The position numbers and the translations under genes were made by a program. Under the pieces are notes generated by a model. That model was not told the origin of the DNA. It saw nothing but the letters and a program-made list of their open reading frames with translations, and ran no database searches. A stretch of DNA of 64,000 nt from assembly GCF_933775445.1 (NCBI RefSeq), contig NC_065874.1:5227001-5291000 (forward strand), in the 5' to 3' direction. Positions 33,857-64,000 of the stretch are shown piece by piece. Within the stretch, counting starts at the first letter, position 1, and every line of letters starts with the position of its first letter. The stretch is from Argentina anserina (taxonomy: Eukaryota > Streptophyta > Magnoliopsida > Rosales > Rosaceae).

Positions 33857-36800
33857 ATGTTTGGATCGGTTTTTACATTTTAGTGAATCTATACATTTAT
33901 CACTGTGTATTATGTGTTCCAGTTTTAGCTCCCAGTACGTATCTCATCCTGGTCTTAAGGTCATCATTTCCGAATGTACCAAGTTCGTTTTCGCGAAAAC
34001 AACATACACATGAGATAGAGAAGTCACACAACGTGACAAGCAGGCTAGCTAGGAAGTGGACAAGCATACGTATGTTCACATAAGCTTAAGCACAGAGCCA
34101 AAATCAATCATAGCTAGCTAGTTTTTCGTTCTTTATATTAGTTAGCACGGAGCCATGTCAAAACCCTAGTTTGTATCAGTATCACATGTGATACTGATAT
34201 CTATTAAGATGGTTTGTGAAGAGTTTCTAGAGCCACCGAAATAAAGGTGAGATGGTACACTGTTAACCCATTCATCAGAGCCAGAATAATAAACCCAGTG
34301 TTCGTCTCTTCACTACGAATTTTAACCAAGACAAAGACAATGATCTCTCTCCTTTCTCGATCAGTTTCTCCTTCATTAATTTTCAAAGCATCAAACTGAG
34401 GACCAGACTACATTTTAGTATAGAGTCATGCATGCCACAACCAGAGCCGCTCAAAAAGTTGCTAGATATACAAATTACAAAACCATGTTCTAATTATATC
34501 ACATATGTTTGACATAATTAAGTAGTAAGAATGGGAAACCAATGGAAGTAGATAAACGTTCTCTTCAAAACATAAAACTTTGAAAGTAATGGAGGACACA
34601 TGCAGGAGAACTTGGCATGTGCATCTAGCAAGCTTAGCTTTCTTGACCTTTTCATTTCTTCCAATATTTACCATGATGACATGATCACATACGTAAAAAC
34701 TTTTATCGATCTGCTTCGTGAAATCTCTGGAATCTTCATCATATATAGAAATTGCTTGATATATTCAACACTATGTCTTCATATCCAGAAAAGAAAAAGA
34801 TAAATAGTTGGTGTATTGATTATTTTTCACTAGCTGAAGTAAAGTCCTGGCAATTGATCCACTTTTATTCACTAATTGAAGTAAAGTCTAATTAACTTGA
34901 TTAGTATATTGATTTAGTACGTTTTGAACGGTGATTGAACAAGACTGGTTCCTACAAGTCATTCCTAGCAGTCCAACCAAACGTTCAGTGCCTTAAACAA
35001 GACTCCAATAATTATAAGATGGTCGTATATGATTCAAACTTTGTCTTTGCTATGTACTACCCTAGCTCGTTCAAAGTTGGTTTCATCAGGTCATGCAATT
35101 TTTCTGAAAAAATCAACTATTGAATGAGAGTAAGATAGATTTCAACTTTTCAAGCTTTGGAATATCTCAGTGGTCACTCCATCAAATTGATCCCTCGCGA
35201 TCGACTCTCAAGATTTACACGTGATATGTTTTTGATTCACATCATGAAACATGTCCCGGGGCTCTCAATTAACATGTATATGATACGTTTAGTTATTTGG
35301 TTTGTGAGATAAAGATTATTGACGACGATAGTTCTTAGTTTCATTCTAACATTTTAAAATTAAAACAATCATGTTATAAACTAATTTTACACAAATCGTG
35401 TGAACATAATGACTATGAATCATCACAATTGCATTGGTATGTAGATTGTGATCATCACACTTTAATTCATTCTACAATATTAAATAATGAATGAAATGAT
35501 AATTCTGTATTACCATATGAAATTAACAAAGAATAAGTTTCCATCCATGCAAAGATGCAACTACTAAGCATGGACCCTCGAATACGACTATACGAGAGCT
35601 CAATGAAAGCTAAGGCAATGTTGTAGTGCTTCATTTATTATTTGGCCAAATAAGCAAATAAATTTGGCAAAATTGATTTTTTTATCAAATGGCTAAATGA
35701 TTTTGGATTTTTTGGAAAACTAAAAGCGCGCGTGTGAACTAAAAGCCTGTCCAAAAAGTACCGAAGGAGATATAGACGGTCCCATACCCAGCAGTAATTC
35801 AGTAATAATTTTAAGTGGAAAAGATTAAAACCAGTTTTCACTAAACTTACAAAAGCAAGCGTGATTATCTTTCACTTTCAAAGTGAATGGTATCAAGGTT
35901 CATCTCGAACAAAAACAAAATCAGTTTAACTCATAATGATTTAAATTCTAAACTTTAGCACTATATGACTAGGTGTTGAATGCATTCGTTTGTAATTTAT
36001 ATTAAAATCTATACAACAAAGGAATATAATTAATGGAACAATTTGTAAGAAAAGAATCAATGAAGACGATTTGGATACTATCGTAGATTATAGTGTTCAA
36101 TGAATTCCTATATCAGTTTATTGTGTATACTTATTCAAAAACTATGATACGATGAACAATTAATAAATAAATACAAATATGCTTAAACCTGATTTACTTT
36201 TTAAATATAACTGAAGCTTAGAATGATTAATGAATCAATACAACGATTTCATTAAAGCACTGCAATCAATTATTGACCAATAGAGAATGAGGACATCATT
36301 ATTGACCAATAGAGAATGAGGCCATCATTATGCACCTCAACCTCTTTATTCAAATTATTAGGGAAAAGACAGTTGCCAGATCTTGATCTTTTACCCCCAT
36401 TTGAATAAGGGACTATTCCATAATAGACTAAAATATAAAAAGAAAGAGTGTAATCAAAAGGGAATAATCACAAAAGTCCACTGCCCCAAAAATACTCTTT
36501 ATTTTCTAATTAGCTCAGACAACACCTAAAAAAAAAGTTGTAATGCAGAAATCACAAGCCAACAAAAACAGAAAGGACAACCATACCCTCATCCAAGTCT
36601 CCAACCATTATACACACACCAACAAAACCACTAATTTCCACATTATCCCCATAAATTACCACCATTTTTATTTCTCTGTAAAAATATAAACAGAGAAACA
36701 AATCTTATCGTAATCGGTGACGCAGAGTGCCTGAAAGCTCAAATCTTTTTGTATTAAGTATTTCAGAGTCTTTAGGAGTTTAATAATAAAAAGGTCTGGT

Positions 36801-37633
36801 CTTTGGTTCCTCCACAGGGATTAGATACCATCATCCCATTTAAAGAGAACCAATTCCATCTCATTTCATTTACTTTCTCACAGAGAGACAGAACAGCTCT
36901 GCAGAACTAAGATACACAGGGGAAACACAAGGTCAGCTTTTCTCCATGAAAATTTGTGTTCGTTTTTTTTGTACTTTGATCCGAGAAAGGTGTAAACTTT
37001 CCAAAGTTCTGTGAAGCTTTTGCTGTAAAGGCAGAGTCTTTGAGGTTTTTATGGCTCTTTGAAACGTGAAAATTATTGGGTTCTGTTAATTCTGTTGGTT
37101 GGTTTTATCAGTGTGGTATTTTTTTTTGTTTTTGCTGGGTTGGATGTACTATTGATCATGGTGTTTTGTTATTTTAGTATGAGTTCATTACATGTATGAT
37201 TTACTGGGAAAATGTACTGCACCAGAAAGAGTTTAGTTTAGATTTGTTGACTGTTTTCTAAGTTGTGGCCGGAGGAAATGAAAACTTGGTTTTGAACTGT
37301 TGAGAGTTTTGAAGTCAATATCTGTTGCATTTTCTTTGTGGTTGGACTCTTGCTTTCTTTCTGTCTTGAGTTTCTATAACTGTTGGTGTTTAATTTTGCT
37401 AAAGGAGTGAAAGTTTGATTATTTTCTATCTGGAATCTTGTTTTTCATGTTATATATATATACTCTGGAACCATATTATGTGCTAAAGTCTTAAAGAGAG
37501 CTACAGATTTAGAATTTATCAGGTTGTGTTGACTATGGGAGTGGTTGATTGTAGGCTGAATTCAGTGTTATGATGCTGTAGGACTGATAAAGTATGCACT
37601 TGAAGTGAATTATTACTGTGAAGAAAGCAATCA
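33857..37633. other. Intergenic region and 5' leader of the first ABCC gene
   Basis: AT-rich, no supported reading frame. The last 700 bp probably hold the promoter and 5' UTR of the ABCC gene. A pyrimidine-rich, AGAGACAG-containing stretch near 36880-36900 could mark the leader start, and a GT-rich intron-like segment from about 36930 to 37620 suggests an intron in the 5' UTR. A two-copy tandem repeat lies at 36270-36327. Confidence 0.5.
36270..36327. repeat. Two tandem copies of a 29-bp unit
   Basis: The unit TTATTGACCAATAGAGAATG plus nine more bases occurs at 36270-36298 and 36299-36327 with one difference (GGACATCA against GGCCATCA). It contains a CCAAT box, so the upstream flank of the ABCC gene holds two CCAAT boxes 29 bp apart, about 1.3 kb before the start codon. 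Confidence 0.9.
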
Positions 37634-48543
<10,910 letters not shown>

Positions 48544-49661
48544 GGAAATGGTCATTGTGGTGTAGCAGCCGAAGTTTCAAACAGCTTCTGATAACTTATC
48601 ACTACACCAATCTTCATATGGTGTCTAATTTTTTGTAAGTTAGATTCTACAGATGAGGCAATATACACAGGACATTCTAAGGTGTCCTCTTTTGTAAAGT
48701 TTAATTGGTGCTACGTTCTAGGAATAATTGGGTCCCTTGTCAAACTGGTTGACCATATCCTACATTGTGATCTTATTATGATGGAAAACCTTAGACAAAT
48801 TGTGTAGACCTGCAGAGTGAATCTTAAATTTGATTTGATCCCAAAAGCTATGTTCAAGTGAGTTGCCTTTTTAAATATTATTTTTGACAAATTTAAAGGT
48901 TCGTTTCCAGTTGTCCAGTGTAACTATTCCTGCAGTCTTGGATAGTCAGAAGCAAAAACTATGAACAGTCTTATATAGGTGAGACTTTTAGACAACTTGG
49001 TACGTAAGTAAATATATAAATGGTTACTTGTGGTTTGACTAAGATAAAAGAGTTGCTTATGTAGAATCAATTATTTTTATTTCTGATCTAAATTAATAAT
49101 TTTGTAGCGCAAATTATTATCAAAGGTTAGTCTTTATTAATAGTTGGTGATGGATGACAAAGAAAGGTGGAGACTTGTAGTGAAGTAAATATGAGGGGAG
49201 ACTGGTAGCTAAAATGTAGAGGAAGACGGTGAATTTGATGAGAAATAAAAAATCTTCGTGTACTGCTAATTTTTTTTTTCTGAGAATGGTATTTTTTAGT
49301 GTATAAATTAAATGTTAGTAAGAAGGTGGGTCTAAATCATAGTGTTCACTCTTCACCTTTGCCCAACGCAAATGGACCATCCAATCTCTTCAATTATAGC
49401 TCAATAATTCTCAGCTCTAGTAGTAGTCATGCGATTAATTGAGCTGAGTAGTAGTCATGTGATTCACTGACTTGTGTCGACCACACTTGTACTAAAACTG
49501 GGTCTAGTACTCTAGGGATACCAAATCATGAACATGTGGATACCCGCCATTCCTGATATGAAATTCCAATCATCGTCGTCTGAGCAACCATCCAAAACTA
49601 GAAAGATGGTGATGACTCAAACTTCACTCGACTTTTGTTTCTTATACACCCACCTCTGTTC
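48544..49661. other. Intergenic between ABCC copies 1 and 2
   Basis: The first 300 bp are the 3' flank of copy 1. The rest is AT-rich without a recognisable gene or transposon. It has no evident counterpart between copies 2 and 3 until the duplicated block begins at 49662. Confidence 0.5.
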
Positions 49662-50127
49662 AAAGTCTTCACATTGGTCTCTTGCTAATCTCTCCCTTGT
49701 CCTTTTCCCCATGAATGGCGTAAGCCGTGACGTCTGCAATGAGTCCTACCTCCCTGCAGAATCTCTGCAAAGACCAGGTTTCATTTTCAGCTCATTTCAA
49801 AAGTACCTCATTTACCCTTCATTCTATCTTGCCAGTATATCTATATATTTGCTACATTTGGATGCAACAGAGTGTTGGGTTTGGACTTTGACACTGTAAA
49901 CTGATAAAGTCTTGAACTTTGGCTTCTGGGTTTATGTGGGTTCTGTTTAAACTGGATTGCAGATGCATGTTAATGAAACTAGCATCAAAGTTTATGCGAC
50001 CCAATAAAAGAGTGGCAATTTCTTGAATAAAGGTGGTTCCTTTTCTTATTGCTGTGGGAAACAAGTGGTGAGATTGAGAGAGAACAAAGCTGTGTCGAAT
50101 TGGAAGTGATTGTGTGTTATACCAGTG
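49662..50127 (+). promoter_or_regulatory. 5' flank of ABCC copy 2, homologous to that of copy 3
   Basis: Alignable by eye with 60243-60699. Shared strings include TTGGTCTCTTGCTA, TTGGATGCAACAGAGTGTTG (near 49857) and TTTCTTGAATAAAG (near 50019). It ends at the start codon and so should contain leader and proximal promoter. A plus-strand frame from 49528 to 49899 runs through it and shares LDATECWVW with the matching frame upstream of copy 3; whether it is translated is unknown. Confidence 0.7.
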
Positions 50128-59282
<9,155 letters not shown>

Positions 59283-60242
59283 GTTGGAGATTGATACGAC
59301 CACACTGTTCAGACTTCATACTAGCAATGCCCTCTCAAATAAAGACTATGGATTCAAGATGTTGTGTTGTATAGATTGTAAGTATTGGGAATCTGGATGA
59401 TATTCAAACTGCAACAAGCATAAGAGAGTTGCATCTACATTCTACATAGAAACGAAAAAGACCATTATATAGGTAGAAATAAGCAAACACTACTACATAA
59501 CAGCTCGCTCATAATGAGCCAATCAATATCGAATCTACTGTTTACAGTCTGAAAAGCTTTACGTAAAGCTGTCTTGGATGCATTATACTTCCAGTAAGAC
59601 ACTACCAGACCCTTGATTGCATTATGGATTGGGGTGATGGGAAATAGTCGCTGAGACCTTTTGAGACTACTACCAGGATTGTGGAAAAGGCCAATGATTC
59701 TCCCAAAGTATCCAAATTTTTTTTGTGGGTTGATGTAAATCGATTTTCCAAAACCAAAAACAACTAGTATGTTACCGTTTTTATCCGTCCTCAGTGATAT
59801 GATATTTTCGAACATACAAATGTTATTTCTCTCCCACAATCGATCTGTCTCTTTACTAAAACAATTCCGACAACTCTTATTCAACTCTTGGTGTCTTCAC
59901 GTCAAGTCGTCAAGGCTCTCCGGCATATTTCAGATCAATGGCATGTTTCAATATTCACTCTACATCAAACTTCAGACCAAAAAAGAAATAAAACACATCG
60001 CCCTGTGAACCTGAAAGAATAAATTTTGTTGCTCTTGAAGAATTCTGGAATTAAACCTGAATCATCGGTGATTGCTGCCCCTGACAGACACGTGAAGAGC
60101 ATGTGATTGCCACGTCACAGATGAGCCGCCCCAACACCCGCCATTTCATGACTTCACACTCAGTAGTTCAGTTGGTCTTTCCCTATTCTCAAACTCCTCC
60201 CTGTCGTTTTGCCCCAATGATTTTGTTTTCTTATATTTTTCC
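59283..60242. other. Intergenic between ABCC copies 2 and 3
   Basis: Includes the 3' flank of copy 2 and the unrecognised minus-strand frame at 59465-59884 listed separately. Nothing else supported. Confidence 0.5.
59465..59884 (-). pseudogene. Unrecognised 139-codon frame, possible gene fragment
   Basis: This is one of the longer intergenic frames in the window, with balanced amino-acid composition. The part ISLRTDKNGNILVVFGFGKS followed by IYINPQKKFGYFGRI has the rhythm of an F-box-associated beta-propeller repeat (strand, D-x-x-G, strand, aromatic-x-P). No F-box or further repeats were found upstream on the minus strand, where stops come quickly. It could be a degraded fragment of such a gene or chance. 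It lies just beyond the 3' end of ABCC copy 2 in antisense orientation, so a long copy 2 transcript would overlap it. Confidence 0.25.
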
Positions 60243-60699
60243 AAAGACTTCACTTTGGTCTCTTGCTACTCTCTTCCAAGTACTTCTGCCAACCAATGGC
60301 GTCAGCGTTGATCTGTGCGATGAGTCTTGCTCTTGCAGCTTTTCAACACAATCCAAAGGTCTCCCCTTTACCCTTCTCTTTTTTCCTGTTGTCCCAGCAT
60401 GTATCTATTTGCTGTATTTGGATGCAACAGAGTGTTGGGTTTGGACTTGTAACACTTCCAAAGTTAAAAAGTCTCAAACTTTTGGTTCTGGGTTTATCCG
60501 GGTGTTGTTGAGATTGGATTGCTGATGCATGTCAATGAAGCTAGCATCAATATACATGGAGCCCTATAAAGAGTGCTTATTTCTTGAATAAAGTTGCTTC
60601 TTTCTCTTATTGTAGTGACAAACCAAGTGTTGAGATTGAGTGAGAACTAAGCTGTTTCATACTGGAAGAGGTGGTATTAGTTTGCAGTGAATACCAGAG
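60243..60699 (+). promoter_or_regulatory. 5' flank of ABCC copy 3, homologous to that of copy 2
   Basis: Counterpart of 49662-50127. It keeps TTGGTCTCTTGCTA, TTGGATGCAACAGAGTGTTG (near 60417), GGTTCTGGGTTTAT, a CTAGCATCAA segment and TTTCTTGAATAAAG (near 60580) in the same order and spacing, with small indels. The frame 60103-60525 runs through it and shares the LDATECWVW peptide with the copy 2 frame. Confidence 0.7.
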
Positions 60700-63600
60700 A
60701 TGGTTTTTGAGCCAATAGACTGGTATTGTCAGCCAAATGCTAATGAGGGATGGGCCAAAGCAGCAGGTGCTTTTGGCTCGTACACACCTTGTGTAATGGA
60801 CTCTATGGTCATCTGCATTTCTCATCTAGTTCTTTTTGGTCTGTGCTGCTATAGAGTATGGATGATCAAGAAGAATTTAAAAGCCCCAAGGTTCAAGTTG
60901 AAGTCAAATTACTACAACTACTTGTTGGGATTGTTGGCTGGTTACTCCACTGCTGAGCCTCTACTGAGGTTGGCGATGGGTTTATCGCTCTTTAATCCCT
61001 ATGGAAAAACTGGCTTTGCTCCTTTTGAGGTGGGTTTTCTTTTATTATATAAAGCAATTCCTGTCTGACATGCTTTATTGATATCTGTCTTTCAAGTCAT
61101 GAAATATGTAGCATGTCATTAGCAAAACATGTAAAGGAAGTGAATAGAATCATTGTACAGTTTATAATTGGTAATAGCTAGTAAAACTTTGATCTGAGGC
61201 TGTAAAAAGCAACCTAAAGTGATTGTAACAACATCAAGCCTACGTTTCATGTAACTTTTTGTGTTATCACAGATGAATTCTTCGACTATTGAAGCAATTG
61301 CTTGGTGCTCCATGCTAATTTTGATTGGTTTGGAAACTAAGATATACATTCTGGAATTTCGATGGTACGTAAGGTTTGGAGTTCTTTATGTCTTGGTAGG
61401 AAATGTTGTGGTGCTAAATCTGATTTTTGGAGCGAAAGTGGCAGATTCCTTTAGCAGGTTAGTTTTTCTCCTTTCACTTAATGCTGGTTTTTCTTTTATT
61501 GAATTTCATTTGTTGGGCGTTCCGGTGCTTTTTAAAGGTCCATTCACGGGGAAGATTTATTCTCTCGGAGATGATTGATGTCACCTCTTAACAGCCTAAC
61601 TTCCTACTAATATAATAGCTAACTACAGAAATTTAAGAATTTTTTTATGTATTTTGATTTAAAATTTACAGACACAATGGTTAGTAGTTCTGGACCAGAA
61701 ATGATTCACTATATCTGTCAAAATTGGACTTAAACAGTACAGTGCATTCTTATGATCATTGTTCTAACTTCTTATTAAATTCTTGCAGATCTACTCTGTA
61801 TCTGTACATAACCCCTGTCTGTTGTCAGGTTTATACCAACATCTCTATTTTTTTTTCTCTCTTACATCTAGCTGGTTATACTTAAGTTTGATATCTGAGG
61901 ATACAGGTGCATGCATGTTAAGTTATTTGTTAAGTTATTTACGTTCTGTGCTTTACCAATTGTTCTCACCCAGGTGGTGTTTGGAATTCTTCTTCTCTTC
62001 TATGTTCCCAATTTAGATCCTTATCCTGGTTACGCTGTTCTGCACTCCGAGTCACTTGACAATGCTGAATATGAAGCACTACCAGCAGAAGATCAAATTT
62101 TCCCAGAACGACATGTGAACATATTTTCCAGTAAGGAGCCTTAAACTTCCTATAATTGATGCACAATTTTATATTTTCAAATTGGCTCCTACGTAGTCTT
62201 GTGTAACATATTGTTATGGCGATAAGCTGAGAATGCTATTCTGTTGCCTCCATATTGATTAGGTGGGAATTATGAGTTGAATGCAAAATAAAACTACTCC
62301 TTATTGTTGTCTTTTTGGTATTTTGTTTTTTGTATGCTGCAGTTATTAATGTCTTCTGCATCTGTGTAGGAATATATTTTGGATGGATGACTCCGCTTAT
62401 GCAGCTAGGGTATAGAAAACCCATCACTGAAACAGATGTTTGGAATTTGGACACATGGGATCAGACCGAGACATTGATTAAGAGGTCCATCATTCATTTC
62501 CTTCTTTTCAGTTGTTTCTTTTTATTTAATCTCTACTGTGCCACGTACATAAATTAGATCTTGCAGGTTTCAGGAATGTTGGGTTGAAGAATCTCAAAAG
62601 TCAAAGCCATGGCTTCTGAGAGCACTGAATTCTAGCCTTGGACAAAGGTAATTGTTGAATTGAACTAAAACCTACTATTGTCTTGTATCTTTTCTATTAT
62701 CTAGTTTATTTTTATAGGTTCTCAACTCAATTTGGTCAAATTGTATTTTCATCTCATATTCATTGGAATTGTTGATGAATTGTGTGTAGGTTCTGGTTGG
62801 GGGGAGGCTTTTTCAGGGTAAATATTTACTCCAGTTTGTGGATGCAAACAATTAAAAACAGTGTGGATATAAAATTTGATGGATACATGAGAAGTTCCTA
62901 ATGACATTATCCATGTTGTAGATTTGCTATGATCTCTCTCAGTTTTCAGGTCCCATTCTCTTAAATCATCTTTTGCAGGTTAGCATCTCTTTCTTGGTAA
63001 AGCCTTATCAGTAAACTTTATTTTACCGTGTATAAACCATCGTAGTAAAAGCTGTTTCCAAAGGTGCTATGTGACTGAATATTGCGCTTCAACCGTTTTC
63101 TTCTTGAAGAATGAAGTTTTATATATTGCAATTCTCCAGCTATTTCTTGTGTTAGCCTAAACATTATTGTGTGGTTAAGTCAATTACTCTAGTAGCTCAG
63201 CTATCGTGTCAAATTTTTATATAATCTTCCATTTGAGCATTTGAATGAACCTACCTTTTTGAAGCATATGGATTGTATTTCATATCTTCAACAGTGTCTA
63301 GTAATCTTGTTTTTCTATGCAGTCAATGCAACGGAATGATCCAGCTTGGATTGGTTATATATATGCCTTCTTAATTTTTGTTGCTCTGGTATGGCTTCTA
63401 TCTTGGACATTCGAATGTTGAAAGTATGAACTGCTAATTTAGAAGAAAGTGAACTTATACTGACAAGTTTTATTCATGGATATTTGTCTAGTCATGTGGT
63501 GTCATCCCTGAATCTCAGTATTACCAGAACATCTTTCGTGTCGGCTTCCGGTTGAGATCAACTTTGGTAGATTTCTGTATATTAAAGAAAATCAAATATG

Positions 63601-64000
63601 AATAAAGTTGAACTGCCCAACTTAGTTTCAAGTTGTGTGTTTGATTAAGTGTAATTGTCTTGTTTTATGATTTCGTAGGTTGCTGCTATATTCCGTAAAT
63701 CTATAAGAATAACGCACGAGGGCCGTAAGAAGTTCCCAACTGGAAAGATAACAAATATGATGTCTACAGATGCTATTGCACTCCAGGTATGATCAAGTTG
63801 ACATATTGTCATCCATGAAGAAATTCTGTACAAGTCTAAATGTTTTAGGTTCTTCTGGATTCCATTGAATATACAGATCTAATTTTTTGAAACTGATTTC
63901 ATTGTTTTCACTGTCTATCTCTCTCATATTCTCCTCAATTCCTCGTCTCATCTTACCTTGAAAAAGTACTATTGCTGCGTACTACTTGCTGCTGTTTATA
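60700..64000 (+). CDS. ABC transporter C family protein, array copy 3 (5' part, cut by the window edge)
   Basis: Eleven exons are visible, from 60700-61029 to the one ending 63786 (DAIALQ), covering TMD0, the L0 linker and the first part of TMD1. Both NBDs lie beyond the window, so function cannot be judged. It starts [20 protein letters not shown] and matches copy 2 exon for exon with GT..AG borders and no stop codon. Departures from copies 1 and 2: the segment IGNDLSQF (both others) is ICYDLSQF near 62922; FWLGGF has one extra Gly from a 3-bp insertion (near 62795); the end of TMD0 has two extra residues (GAKVADSFS against GVTDSYS); and QRGDPAW is QRNDPAW. These suggest relaxed or shifted selection, or early decay. 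The gene could still be intact. Confidence 0.88.

Overview
The window is nuclear DNA of a flowering plant. Evidence: intron-rich genes with GT..AG boundaries, a nucleus-encoded chloroplast photosystem gene (psaK), a DYW-class PPR gene, plant-type ABCC transporters, a Ty1/Copia retrotransposon and several MITE-like elements in AT-rich intergenic DNA. The protein families fit a eudicot, perhaps a rosid such as Rosaceae; that placement is an impression, not a demonstration.

Layout. (1) 1-3.6 kb: decayed minus-strand Ty1/Copia element, cut by the left window edge. (2) 3.6-12.1 kb: AT-rich gene-poor DNA with simple repeats. (3) 12.3-14.6 kb, plus: four-exon X8-domain, GPI-anchor-type protein of the plasmodesmata callose-binding kind. 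(4) 16.1-17.3 kb, plus: three-exon psaK. (5) 17.66-18.73 kb: 1,074-bp foldback element with 516-bp arms and a 9-bp target duplication. (6) 19.1-26.6 kb, minus: complete 19-exon DDB1. (7) 26.9-28.2 kb: two nested hAT-type MITEs starting 294 bp upstream of the DDB1 start codon. (8) 29.4-32.4 kb, minus: intronless CDC123 and PPR-DYW genes. (9) 33.3-33.8 kb: 526-bp Mutator-type MITE. (10) 37.6 kb to the right edge, plus: tandem array of three ABCC1/ABCC2-type transporter genes. Two are complete (27 exons in copy 1) and the third is cut after its eleventh exon.

The genes are mostly unlinked housekeeping and organelle genes: DDB1 (CUL4 ubiquitin ligase adaptor), CDC123 (eIF2 assembly), PSI-K, an organelle RNA-editing candidate and a plasmodesmal cell-wall protein. 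The only functional cluster is the ABCC array, which probably encodes tonoplast pumps for glutathione conjugates, phytochelatin-metal complexes or flavonoid glycosides. Copies 2 and 3 share amino-acid features and a homologous 5' flank that copy 1 lacks, so they look like the younger duplication, and copy 3 has non-conservative changes at otherwise shared positions.

I found no evidence for an entirely new biological system. The most informative signals are the ABCC array with its divergent third copy, the duplicated upstream block carrying matching short ORFs, the long foldback element between two convergent genes, and the nested hAT elements in the DDB1 promoter. All coordinates were read by eye; exon ends given with 'about' may be off by a few bases.
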